NCBI GenBank assembly: GCA_024220505.1
Contig: JAKZZE010000008.1
Location: forward strand, 1,240,001 to 1,304,000
DNA: 64,000 nt
Source of the DNA: Rhizopus arrhizus
Taxonomy: Eukaryota > Mucoromycota > Mucoromycetes > Mucorales > Rhizopodaceae
Direction of reading: 5' to 3'
Every line of letters begins with the position of its first letter. The first letter of the stretch is position 1. Of this stretch, positions 42,058 to 53,700 are shown one piece after another. The translations under genes and the position numbers were made by a program. The notes below the pieces were generated by a model. The model was not told the DNA's origin, made no database searches, and saw only the letters and a list, made by a program, of their open reading frames with translations.

Positions 42058-45000
42058 TGATTTAATATATAAATGAATGTATTGGGCTGAGCCTGCAGCA
42101 GTGAATTAAAAAGGATGTTTTGATAAATGAGAAAAAAAAAAAAAAAAAAAAAAAGCTCTGATCTTATTTAAACTTTTTCGTCTTGGATATGTCCGCGATC
42201 ATCTTAATGGTGTCCCTGATTAATGCTTGTGAATATGATTTGCCTTGTTTCTGAATTTATTTATTGTTTGCAAACCTGTCCAATCTTTATTCATATTGAA
42301 TGTAATCAAATGTTCGGTTCTTTGCTTGTTTAATGTCCCTTGTTGTCAACCCTTTCTTTCTTGGCTAAAAAAGAGCTAGTGAAAAAAAAATTTGCTATGC
42401 ACTTTTGAGAGCAATGTAGATAACAGGACTGAACGAGACATTTTTAAATATGAAAAAGAGTGGAAAATTGATTTACAATATAAAATTTTCGCATTTTCTA
42501 TTCTTCTTATTTGGTACCTGAACTTTTTCTTCCTATTGTGAACATGAAATCTAGATTCCTTATATTGTCGTCATTTCTTTTTTTAGCCTTTGACGCCGAC
42601 GAGATACCTTTTTTTAGGTAGAAGGGGTAACCCAGGCCGTAGAAGATCAAGACTTGGCCAATCAAAACCCAATTAGCAAACGCGAAAAAAAAAAAATGAG
42701 ATGATTGTCGCGTTTAACCGCGTTAGCATTTATCAAAACAGCGCTAAAATATTTTTATCAACACAGAAACCATTGTCTATTTTAATATATACGCCTTACT
42801 ATATTAAACTCCAATACCTATAATTAAAGTGAAGAATTTTTTTTCTTAAAAAAAGTAAAAGCTCTACTTGTAATCTCTTTTTCAAAAACAGTAGGCTAGT
42901 CCTTTAAAAATTTTTATGTATCACAGCGTTCCTATATTTAACTACGGATAAAAAAAAATACTAAAGAAAACCTTAAACAATGTAGCAGGTTGTCTAAAAA
43001 CGTAAAAAATTAATAAAAATGAGTTTATTTACTGTAATGATTGTTTTTTGTCTATTGTTTAAAAAAAAAGGAAATGCGAGTAAGCTTTTGTATGACTGAA
43101 TTTGGTCTCAGATGCTATTATAAACCATGGTAGGCGATTTAGCCATTCAGAGATAAAAAAAAAAAAGAACATTCGCGATTGTCAAAGCAATAATCCAGAT
43201 AGTCTCTTGTTTCTAAAAAATATTTTCTAAAGTCATACAATAAGGTTGTGACATGATCTTTTCTTGTTTATGTAGTTCAAAAAGCAACAGCAAGCCTTGT
43301 AGTAGTTATTTACTAAAAATTACATATTTATCTTGTGCTTATTCATGATGACTTAACATATCTACTGTAACTCAGCAAAAAATGTGTATGGAAGAAGATA
43401 AGAAAATTAGACTGATCATATATTATTAATTTTACGCAGCAGCCTATCTATAAATTCTTTTGCTTGTAAAAAGAAGTTATATTATTTTAAAAAAAAAAAG
43501 GAAGAAGAGCATTTATTTACAGTCTAGAATCTTTTTGATTTGTTAGGCCCATTTATCCTTCCTGGCTGAAGACTTGCTTATAGCACATTCACTCCGCACA
43601 GTTACTACCGTTTTGAGCAGTGATTCCTAAAGAAAACTATATGTTAGCAAGGAGGTTGTTTCTAATGTGTTCCTATATTTTACTACCTTCAGCCGCAATG
43701 AGCTCTGCCAGCAGAGTGCGCGACACTAAAATTAGACGTGCTTAGCGGTATATAAAAACCTTACAACTATATCATTCTATATATGCTATCAAAGGCCAAA
43801 TTCGTTTTAAATGTGAAGAGCCCAAAGCTTTCTTGCGCTAGTTTTCTTACGTCTTCTTATGAAGGATTTTGTTGAAAGGAAAAGAAAGCCTTTTAAGTAT
43901 ATTTAATAACAGACATATCTACTTTATATTATTATCACTGTTATTGCTGACAACATTATCCTGTATTTACGTACAAATTTTATTAAAAGTAATTTATAAA
44001 TAAAATGCCAGTTTCAATAATGTAAAAGGCTCCCAGATAATTTAATAAATCGTTATTAATAAATAAATATAAGTGCCTTATAATAAGTAGAGAAAATAAA
44101 ATATATAATGTATAGAGCATATTCTTTATATATTATTAGCTTCTATTTGTTCGTGTTGAAGATTCATTTTTTGTGATAAATGGTAATTTATGGCTTGTTT
44201 AGTGAGAAAATCAGCAACATTAGAGAATAAATAAGACATACTGAAATAGACTAGATAACTCTCAGCTTGTCTTATAACAGTCTCATAGTAAACCTCGAAA
44301 TTATACTCTGACTGCATGAATATAACACTTACATTTATTATTATAAATCAACATCTTATTATCTGTTTATATCTCAGTTACGAAAATACCAATAATAAAT
44401 TCTACTTTAAGCTATTATACTCTTAACTTGGCTTCATTTAACAGTAGCCCCTTTTGTTCTCTTAAAAACTCTGGCTTAATGACCAATTCATTATGATGTA
44501 TATCACATCCTTTTTTTTTTGAAATTGGTAAGATGAATCATGACGTTGTGTATTTTTACATATGAATAAGATATAAATAATTCCTCATTTGTATATAGAG
44601 AGTCATGAGTACAATGCACAATGATAGCCTATTGTTAAATATGCCTTATCATTAATAACATATAGTCTGTTTATGATATCAATGCACGATATCTTCACAT
44701 CTGTATAATTAACAGAATTATGCGACCCGACAGTTGATTCTTTAATGGACATTTTTCATTCTTACCTCTATCACATTGCTAATATAATGAGAGTATGATA
44801 TATGAACACATTTTTTTTTTCGCTTGTAGGATTCGATGATTTCTATAATCTTCTGATACGAATTATGTAGCCACTAGATATATCCATACCTAATAAACTA
44901 TTATGCTCTCCTATTCAAATATGATCATAAGCTTTGAAAACACTGCTATATGTAAGGGAAATTACAATCTTCTAGGCAAATAAAGATTTGCCTCATCATA

Positions 45001-46517
45001 TGTACTATAGCTTATTATGTTTTTTTAATTAGAAATTGAAGACATATTGTTACTGATTTTCATCAATATATCTCTCATTTCAAACTGTCCTGTTTCATGT
45101 GGTGTATCCATATTTGTTTGCATCTTATTATTCTATCTACAGAAGTCAGTTGTCTTTGGACTGTTTAAATTCGACTTGCTACTAACAACAGCAGATGATC
45201 GATAAAAGCAAATAGGAAAAACCTTATTACACATTCAAGCATTAATTGTGAAGTATAGGCTATTTTCTTGCTTAATTGTATAATTATAGTCGTGAGCTGA
45301 ATGCCATAGATATATAGATAGGAAAATAAATTAATTGAATAGGATGAACTCTATTACAACAGGAAACTATTGAACCAAGTTTCAACACGTTTAAAGAGTT
45401 ATTCAGCTTGGATACTAAAAGCGTCTTTTTGAAGATGGGTATTTTTTTTTACTATACCACCCTGACAATAGACACAAAGCTTCGCTTTGAGTTATAGACA
45501 AGAACCCTTTTTGTTAGATCAAGCTCAGGAAGATAAGATTGAAGATGGACACTTGTAATAAATACTTGTCATTTGATTAAAAGCATTGAATAATAAGATG
45601 AAAACCTTACATTTCTGAAAAATTGTCTGTTTCATCTATGTTTTTGAAACCAACTTTCAAACAACGGCCTGCTGAGATTATCTTCATTGCAGTCGCTTTT
45701 CTCTTAAAATCTCCCAGCAACCTTTTTTTTCCTTTTTTTCCTTTTTTTTTTGACATCATTCACAGTACTGTAATACTTTGAACTCTAAGCCATAATAATA
45801 TTTCGAGGATGTGCTTTGTATTGAGTAGGTTTCCTCTCTGGTTATTATTCAGTAAATAAGCTCAAGAAATGCATAGGTTGTTGTGTTTTTGGTTTTATTA
45901 ATGATAAAGATTAACGCGCCCATTTGCAGAGCATATGCCTTGACATTAGTATCTCTCCTTTGAAGTTGCAGAGGATGAAGCAGCAGATTGGATCATGTTT
46001 AACTGTGACTCTGTTTTGTTTCGAAGGACTTTATTCCCATAGAAAGTAGTAAATGTGTTCAATTCATGATCAGATACTTGGAAATGATCTGTCACTTGGC
46101 AAACATGTTTAATTGTATAACATGTCTAATAGCTTTAGTTTTATGTATTTATTAATGATGCAGATATGTAAATCAGACGAACAAGTAACTGATTGCAACC
46201 GGTAATATCATTCAAAAATAAACATAAAATATCTAAATACCTTATTTTCTCTTTATTGCTCTCTTTATTTCATTTATATCTTTCAAAAGGAAGGAGAGAC
46301 ACAATACAAAGATTTCCAAAAGAAAAAGAAGAAAAAAGAAGCTTCTTTATCAGCAAACACTTGTGCTCACTTGCATAGTCAATAGAAACATATTGAAAGG
46401 GTATTTGAACAGTGTATTTTACGTCATTTCTATCTTTTTTTCAATCATCTTTTGTTATTATTTTTGTATGAAAGTGTCACCATTCTCTCTTTTTTTTTTT
46501 TTTTTTTTCTTTTTTGA
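42058..46517. other. 4.4-kb gene-poor region
   Basis: Promoter of the GH17 gene on the left and of the F-box gene on the right; AT-rich with many A and T runs. A more GC-balanced patch at about 43540-43760, ending in GGTATATAAAAACC, could hide a non-coding RNA, but no known RNA motif is visible. A 63-codon minus-strand frame at 44126-44317 (FLTKQAINYHLSQKMN) may be an eroded coding fragment. A polypyrimidine tract (T23) precedes the F-box start codon. Confidence 0.35.
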
Positions 46518-48158
46518 ATGAATATTTTGGATTTGCCTGCTGAACTTTTACTACGTATTGTGTATCATATAAACAGTATTCAAGAAAAGTGCCAGCTACG
46601 TCAAACCTGTACTCAATTAAACACATTACTTTCAAGTCATCCCACATGCTGGTCTCATCTTGACCTTTCACCTTTTTATAATATAAACAACACTGCACTT
46701 TTAACCTTTTTGAAGAATTGCGGCATTGCACTGGCTTCCTCTGACGATTCAGTCCCGAACACTGTTACGACTTTAGATATCAGCGGCTGCAAGCACCTGT
46801 CGGAAAACATGTTGGTTGCTTTATGTAAAACCTTTACTGGCTTAACAGAACTAGGCATCAGCGGTTTTCAATTATCAAAGGAACCAGAATACATCAAGGG
46901 ACAGCAGTCAAAAGTATTCGAACAACTTCGTGATCATGTCTACCAAGTACAACCTTCACACGGTTTATCCTCCATGACCATGGATCTCTCCAAAAAATCT
47001 ACTCAGCAACTCAGGATTCCTTTTGTCCTTTTGTCTAGTATGCTTAAAGAGTTGCCAAATCTGAAATCAATTTCAATGCAATATCAGGAATTGATTCCTC
47101 TTCCTTTGTTAATGGACCAAAGGCCTTTTAGTTGTCTTGCCAGCATACAGCATATAGACATCTCGTCTTGTAGGGTCACTCAGCCTTCTTTACAGATGCT
47201 TTTACGGAATATTGGTCCACATTTAATAACACTCAAGATGCTTAATATCCATGTGAGTCATTTAACTGCTCTGTGTCTACAGCATCATTGTAAACAGCTC
47301 GAGTGTCTTCATCTATCATGTAACGATCAAGGTTTACTGCATGCCATCAATCATGCATTGTCCAATCTAAAAAAACTTAAAGATTTTCGAATGACTCGTA
47401 CCTGGTTTGGTTCAGTAGACTCAGTTGTTGATCAATTGAACATTGATATTTTAGAAAAACTGGATTTATCACCCAAGATGAATATCTATGCAAAAACTGT
47501 GCCAACAACCAAAACACCAGCTGCACAAATCAAATTGGCTCAACATATGAATAACAATACCATTACTAGTAGTAACAAGCATCCTATCAAGACATCTGTT
47601 TTACCAGCAGCCATTGATTATGCAACAATAGAACATTATTTACATTTTACAGATCAATCCCTTCATCGATTAAGCCAATGCCAACATCTTACTGAACTCA
47701 GGCTATGCTTTCCAATGATATCTGCCAAAGCCTTACTTCACTTTTGTCAATCAGAGGCAGCGTCATCTTGTCTGCAAGTTTTTGAATTGAGACTCAAGTC
47801 GGAACAGGGAGATGAAGAAAACCCTGATTATTCATTGGGTATTCCATATCTTGTGAATCTGAGAGAACTCTTTCTCTACTCTGTTAATCTACCGACAAAC
47901 ACCATCCTTTCAATCACATCCAATTTAAAAAAATTAAAGTATCTAACTATTTCAGATGGTGGAGAGCCAATCCAAAGACATGACCTACAAACCGCCTTGT
48001 TACGCGATTTACCTCTTTTGAGAATATTAAGGCTGGGAAAATTAAATAAACCATTGTCATGGCCAGAGACACTGGTTGGATTGGATCATAATCAACAACA
48101 ACAGAGTAACATTATATTTACTAAATCCTATCATCAAAATAAATGGCATGTTCAATAA
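46518..48158 (+). CDS. F-box/leucine-rich-repeat protein
   Basis: Single exon, 546 residues, unlike most neighbours, which have introns. An F-box at residues 1-45 (MNILDLPAELLLRIVYHINS ... CTQLNTLLSSHPTCWSHLDL) is followed by irregular leucine-rich repeats (TTLDISGCKHLSENMLVALC, LKSISMQYQELIPLPLL, IQHIDISSCRVTQPSL and later copies). Such proteins act as substrate receptors of SCF ubiquitin ligases; the target is unknown. Convergent with SMD2, 55 nt apart. Start ATG 46518 follows a T-rich leader. Confidence 0.88.
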   Translation: MNILDLPAELLLRIVYHINSIQEKCQLRQTCTQLNTLLSSHPTCWSHLDLSPFYNINNTALLTFLKNCGIALASSDDSVPNTVTTLDISGCKHLSENMLVALCKTFTGLTELGISGFQLSKEPEYIKGQQSKVFEQLRDHVYQVQPSHGLSSMTMDLSKKSTQQLRIPFVLLSSMLKELPNLKSISMQYQELIPLPLLMDQRPFSCLASIQHIDISSCRVTQPSLQMLLRNIGPHLITLKMLNIHVSHLTALCLQHHCKQLECLHLSCNDQGLLHAINHALSNLKKLKDFRMTRTWFGSVDSVVDQLNIDILEKLDLSPKMNIYAKTVPTTKTPAAQIKLAQHMNNNTITSSNKHPIKTSVLPAAIDYATIEHYLHFTDQSLHRLSQCQHLTELRLCFPMISAKALLHFCQSEAASSCLQVFELRLKSEQGDEENPDYSLGIPYLVNLRELFLYSVNLPTNTILSITSNLKKLKYLTISDGGEPIQRHDLQTALLRDLPLLRILRLGKLNKPLSWPETLVGLDHNQQQQSNIIFTKSYHQNKWHVQ

Positions 48159-48213
48159 AAAGAAATAGAATCCCTTTTTTTTCCCTTTATTGTAAATCCT
48201 TTCTTTATTTCTT

Positions 48214-48709
48214 TTATACAGTATTTCTAAGAACTATTAAAATATAAGTTTTCATCAAGGCAATAGAGTCTACAAATTTACCTAATACGACTGTATCACC
48301 ACGAAGAAACATTTTACTAACAAAACGGTCTTTGTTAACAGGCTTTGCTTTAGAGCCCTTTCCAGTACGAGGTGTTTCGGTCCACATCTAGAAGAACATT
48401 TAATAAAAATTACAAGATTGCGCGTATTTTTTATTTTACCTCCTTAACATTTTCAAGCACCATGTTACAGTGACGATCAAATGCCTTTACACGAGCTAAA
48501 AGTTTATGGTTATTACGACAACTAATCAATATTTGATTGTTGTTTTTAACAGATTGCTGCAAAACAGAAAGAGGACCAGTGTTAAATTCGAGTTCTTCTT
48601 GTTGACGAAGTTCTTCTTCTGTCATTTCGGATTTTGGCTTGCTAACTGTACTGTTTTACATTTATTAGTCTGTGTGTACAAGTGTTTTATAGGATGATGA
48701 TTACCTCAT
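48214..48709 (-). CDS. SMD2: Small nuclear ribonucleoprotein Sm D2
   Basis: Exons on the minus strand are 48709-48705, 48650-48440, 48387-48282 and 48233-48214, giving 113 residues. The first exon is five bases (ATG plus two). The protein reads [40 protein letters not shown], the Sm1 motif [20 protein letters not shown] and the Sm2 motif [16 protein letters not shown]. It is a core spliceosomal Sm ring subunit pairing with SmD1. Normal length, GT-AG introns, intact. Misses an ORF-only annotation because of its 5-nt and 20-nt terminal exons. Confidence 0.95.
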
Positions 48710-49546
48710 TTTTATTTTTATTGAGGTGTTTCGATTAAAAAAAAAAGGAAAGAAAAAATAAAAAAACAGCTTTCGTTCATAAACACGTCACAGTGCAAAA
48801 CGGCCAATAGGAAGAAAAAAAGAAAAAACCTCATTCTATTTGAGTTTCTTTTAAAGATCTCATCATCTTTGGCTTTTACAAATCTTGTTTTACATTTGCT
48901 TGTATACCCTTTGTTGGCAAAATAATAAAAGCTTCTGGGCAATTTTTTTGTAAAAAAAACATCAGAGCATATAAAATCCTTTGAATTGCTTGTTATAAGA
49001 CTCCTTTGTCACAATTATATTAGTCGGTAATCCATCTCTCTAGACTAATCAACATCTACTATGAGGACTAAATAGATACTCTTTCAGTTATGACTGTATT
49101 TTTTACTTAATGTAGGATATGCAAAACATCTACTACAAACTATTATAGAAAACTGCTCACGACATTTCAAGTGTATATTTCGCTTTCAAGTCATCATGTT
49201 TATAAAATGTCTTTTATTTGCTAAACTCCACCGTAAACCATGTTACGGCTTATATGATATTAATATAAAAGTTTACTTTTAAAGTAAGACTACTTATATG
49301 GAACGATTCGATTTCCCAAGGTGACTATCGGCTGTTTCTACGTGCCAAAGCTTATGTTACTTTTTCTGTGTCACGAATCAGTTTATTAGTTTACGCGAAT
49401 CCAGCATAGAGAAAGGAATAGAGTAGGATGTCTTATTGTTTCCTTTTTTGGTACGATAGTCACCTAAAGAGGACCGTGCACAAGCCACTTGACAGGTAAA
49501 GCAGTAAAAAAAATTGTCATTTTTTTCTTTCAACAAATTCAACAAA
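48710..49546. other. Divergent promoter region, SMD2 and MYND gene
   Basis: AT-rich with no gene. A T-rich leader precedes the MYND start codon at 49547. Confidence 0.4.
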
Positions 49547-51267
49547 ATGGAAGAAAGTGAACATGTACACGAAGGCATTGTAGGAGGAGAACCTATTGAA
49601 GTACCTGCCTTCTTGGGAATGACTGAGCAACAGTCTCGTTTATTAGTAGCCTTATACAACGAAACTGATCCTGAGTTTGCTAAACAAATGCCAACAGCTT
49701 TGCCTATTGCCGCACAACAACTTGCTAATGAATATGAAAAGCGTAATAGTGTGGGAAAGAAGGTAGGATATGAAAATAGACAAGAAAGAGAGAGAGAGAG
49801 AGGGACTGAAAAAGACACGCTCTTTTTTATAGCTTGAACGTGCCAATATCAAATGGTCAGATGAATACAAATTGTTTGATGAAATTCAACGAGAAGCTGT
49901 TGAAAAACTATCCACGACAGACATGAATATTGACAAGGCAGCTGATGGCTTAAAACTGGAAGAAGGACAGGATAGTCCGGTACATGATCTTGTCATGGGT
50001 AGTTTATTATATGGCGGTATTCGTCGAGAGCCTTCTGGTCCTGATGATCGTGCCTCGATGAGCCCTGTGGCAAGCCCCAATTTTGAAGGTGCTAAACATT
50101 TATTGGAACGTGCATTTGATAAAGGGTATACAATGGCAGCTGTTCAGATTGGTTCAATTTATATGCAAGAAGAGAAATTGGCAGGTGGAAAGAACATGAA
50201 TGGACAAGATCCAAAGGTCTTTGCTTATGAGTGGTATAAGAAGGCAGCAGATTTACTGAATCCGGTAAATATTTGAATAAGAATAATAAGAAAGGTATTT
50301 ATTATGAGCAGATGGCATGTCATAAAGTTGGTTACTTTTTGGAGCAAGGTATTGGATGTGAAAAGAATCTTGAGTTGGCTATTGGCTATTATAAAAAGGC
50401 TTTTGATGAAGGTAAGACGATAAAACCCATTTTTTGGGATTTAATATTGACTTTTTATATCTTAGGTTACCCTGATTCAGCACATAATTTGGGTTTGATT
50501 CATCAAGGATTTATGAATGAGACAGCTGCATTTAAGGATATTAAAAAGTCTATTGAATACTTTGAAAGAGCTAAACAATGGGGATATTCTCCATCTTGTA
50601 ATGCATGTATGTATTATATAAAAGAAAGAGAGATGAAATTAATAGTATTTATAGTGGGTAGAATGTATTTATTGATGTCCAAGAATGCAGAATTAGCTGA
50701 AGAAGCAGGTAACCCTGGTAGTGAACCTGAAGATTATGTAGTGACTGGTATTGAATTAATGGAGGCAAGTATAAACAAATAAAGAATACAAATTTGTTAA
50801 TAAGAAGGGATTATTAGGATGCGGCTAATAATGGAGATGCGGATGCGATGCTGATGCTTGGTTTGATTTTTGGGTCAAAAGATTATGGACTTTATGACAT
50901 GGACAAGGCACAAAATTATATGGAACTTGCTTTAGTTCGTGGAGATCTTCAAGCCTATAATTATTTGGTGCGTATATTGAGAGCCAAGATGGCAGCACGT
51001 GTCGCATTGGAAAAGGAAAACATGGAGAATTTTGAACAATTGAGTGCAGAAGACAAGGAAAAATTGATTCGTCAATTAGCCAAAGAAGGAGATAACTCTA
51101 TTCATAAACAATGTGCTAATGGAGTATGTGACAAGAAAGAAGAAGAACCTGGAAGTTTTAAAAGATGTGGCAGATGTCAACGTGTGGCTTATTGTTCCCG
51201 AGAATGCCAAAAGGAACATTGGAAGACTGGACACAAAATCATTTGTAAATCACCAGATCAAGAATAA
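49547..51267 (+). CDS. Sel1-repeat protein with C-terminal MYND zinc finger
   Basis: Exons 49547-49762, 49833-50264, 50309-50411, 50466-50606, 50655-50764 and 50818-51267 give about 483 residues. After an acidic N-terminus come Sel1/TPR-like repeats (AKHLLERAFDKGYTMAAVQI; KVGYFLEQGIGCEKNLELAI; DAANNGDADAMLMLGLIFGS), then a MYND finger with its Cys/His set: CANGVCDKK, FKRCGRCQRVAYCSREC and HWKTGHKIIC. Such proteins are adaptor or regulatory proteins; no enzyme domain is present. The fifth intron (50765-50817) has a GC donor (GAG then GCAAGT), the only way to keep frame. The third exon may begin at 50309 or 50312. Confidence 0.85.
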
Positions 51268-51385
51268 TAATTATGAGTTTGTATACCAAAATAAATAATA
51301 TGGAAATTAGAAAAAAAAAAAAATTATATTGTTTTTTATTATTTTACATCCTAAAATATAAAATGCTGAATTATTTACAAATAAG

Positions 51386-51949
51386 TTATGAATCTGACGT
51401 TGGTTCTGGTGTTGTTTCTGAGGATGAAGTTATAAATCCGTCACTTTCATCATAACTATCGATTGATAATGTCATTTTATCAGTTATATTTACAGAAGTT
51501 TTTATGCTTTGAATTTCATTTTTCATGTCATTGTATTGTATTAATTTAAGTAAATCTTGTTTTATATTCGTTGCCTTTCTCCATTCATCTACTAATTCTT
51601 GTCGAAATGAATCAATTCTTTCTCGTTTTACTGATTGATTTGATTCCAAAGTTGATAATACAACCAAGAGTACTTTACAAAGTTGATTAAATTTATGAAT
51701 TGATTCATCCAAATATATTTTTATATGCCGAGTAAAATCATTTGCATTTATCTGTATTTCATGCTTTATTGAATTTGGTAGGTAAAGTGTTGGACCCACT
51801 GTGGTACTAAATATTTGTAATTCTTGAACAACTGACTTGGCTTTATATAAACAGCGTGTAAATTCAATAAGATTTTGATCACTTTTTGATAATGTAGATG
51901 AGCTTAAAGACTGTACAGAATTTGAAGTAATACTATTTAAAGTGTACAT
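51386..51949 (-). CDS. Unidentified helical protein
   Basis: Single exon of 187 codons. Ser/Thr-rich N-terminus (SITSNSVQSLSSSTLSKSDQ), a mostly alpha-helical middle (FTRHIKIYLDESIHK; RERIDSFRQELVDEWRKATN) and an acidic Ser/Thr tail ending TPEPTSDS. No signal peptide, membrane segment or known motif. Convergent with the MYND gene, 118 nt apart. Coding composition looks genuine, but the family is not recognised. Confidence 0.6.
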   Translation of the reverse strand: MYTLNSITSNSVQSLSSSTLSKSDQNLIEFTRCLYKAKSVVQELQIFSTTVGPTLYLPNSIKHEIQINANDFTRHIKIYLDESIHKFNQLCKVLLVVLSTLESNQSVKRERIDSFRQELVDEWRKATNIKQDLLKLIQYNDMKNEIQSIKTSVNITDKMTLSIDSYDESDGFITSSSETTPEPTSDS

Positions 51950-52389
51950 TAAAAAGAATAGAAAAGAAAAAAAGAAAGAAAGAAAAAGAGTTTATATAAA
52001 AAAGAAAGTTTTAGCTTTTCTCCAATAGAAATTTAAAGAAACTTTTTATGATAGAATAAAGAAAAAAAAAAAAGAACGAGTTTCATCAAAATAGATTTTT
52101 TTCTTATTTCTTCTTTTTAGAACAAAATAGAATAATTTTTCTATAAACCCAGACATGAAATAAATTACGCTATTTGCTAAATTAGGAAGTTGGCGGGTAT
52201 TTCCTATTTTAATAAAAAAAAATTTTGTAAACAGCGTTTTTTTTAGATTATTGTATTACAGTCATTCCGCTCCTTAAATAGCAAATTTATAAAAAAGTTT
52301 GTTGAGGTTCAAAAAAATTTGAACTAGTCTAAACTCAATGATGAATCTCTAAGGGACAGATTAATGCAAATAGATTGTGAAGAATAAAT
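51950..52389. repeat. Spacer with an (ATT)n microsatellite
   Basis: 5' flank of the orphan gene. An ATT repeat of about seven units lies at 52390-52412, beside the Tc1 remnant. No gene. Confidence 0.45.
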
Positions 52390-52414
52390 AGTTTTATTAT
52401 TATTATTATTATTC

Positions 52415-53700
52415 TTGTTGATTATTTATTGGACAAGAACTTAAACAATTACCAAATTGATTTTTGAGGTGGTGAATAAGAATTTCATTAAAGTATCTTT
52501 AATTTTTACTTCAAAGAGTTCTATGTCTTGTTATTTGTAGCGTTTGATTTCTCTTTTCACTAGAGCCTAAAGTTATCTGATTGGGTTGAGTTCAGGCAAA
52601 TAAGGAGGAAGATAAGCATGCTTTCCGACCTGGTTTCTTTTATGAACCATCTCTTCTATCTCAATTGACGTATGTATAGTTGCAAGTCTATAATAAAATC
52701 TTTTTATATCATCACGTTTATTCGTAGTACCCATGGTACCACTGAGAGATTACAAGCAATGACCAGCTGTAGTATCTTTGGCTCTTTCTTGAAACAATCT
52801 CAGAAGTGGTCTTTCTTGTCTTAGCACCTTGAATTTTTCTTATTTAGGTACATGAATACTTATGTTTACAGCTCCTATGGCTGAAATGACCCCCCCCCCC
52901 CAAATAATTGAATACGAGGGTGTTCTTGTTATAGGAGTTGTAATAACTGCCACTTTTCCTTTAGACGCCCATGTTCGTACTTATTTCAAATTAACGTTGA
53001 AACCAGATTTGTCAATAAATACACAGTTCTCGGAAAAGTCTATATTTGTCATGTTCTATTTCTCTATTCGCCCCAATCTCCTGTTAAATACTTATTGTTG
53101 TTTCTTATTTCTGGCTGAAAATTATCCTTTTTTTATGATAAGGTTGTAGTCCTCCTTCATAAGTTGATGAACTTTCGATTTTTTTTTTTTTTTTACGTCA
53201 AGGTCTGGAATCTTCTTTATCAGTTCCCCAACTGCATCTTTGATCACAGTTTGCGGATGTTCATCAAAGAATTATTCAAGTGTTGCTGGCGCTCGTCCTA
53301 TAACAATGTGAAGACCTATTTTGGTGATTGATTTTCTTGTGAAGAATAAACCTATTAGAATCTTTATTATACTTGTTCTACCAGTTAAGAACAACACTTT
53401 ATTTTGCGTCTTCCTCAAATATTGCTGCTTAACATCAGTTTTTGCAGTTCATGCTCGGAACCATTCCTTTTGGTCTCAAGCCATAATCATTTTGTTGAAA
53501 CAACAAGAAACTTGTTTTATCACAGCATCTTCAATCTCTTTACTATGTCCACTAAAGTCTCTAACAGTCAAAAGAACAAGCTTCTTTTCTAGGTATGCCT
53601 TGAGGATAATTGAATATTTTAGTGTTCAATTTTTTAACTCAGCCAAACCTTTCGCGTATCTACTAATTGGGTAGAGGAGTGACTTTATCTGTTTTAGTAA
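52415..53700 (-). pseudogene. Tc1/mariner-type transposase, full-length but heavily decayed
   Basis: Read on the minus strand through many stops: a DNA-binding half (GRAPATLE-FFDEHPQTVIKD, DYNLIIKK), the first catalytic block DFSENCVFIDKSGFNVNLK, a WASKGK...TTPITRT segment interrupted by a C10 run (about 52892-52901 on the plus strand), and the last block YLPPYLPELNPIR, where the Glu of the usual NPIEQFW is lost. Same transposase group as 62367-63764. No TIR pair found with confidence. Confidence 0.65.

Noticed and set aside
44126..44317. 63-codon minus-strand frame as a gene
   Set aside because: No start context, motif or exon partner; kept only as a possible eroded fragment.
49378..49818. 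146-codon minus-strand frame opposite the MYND gene start
   Set aside because: Made of Ser/Leu/Phe from an AG-repeat intron and the antisense of exon 1.
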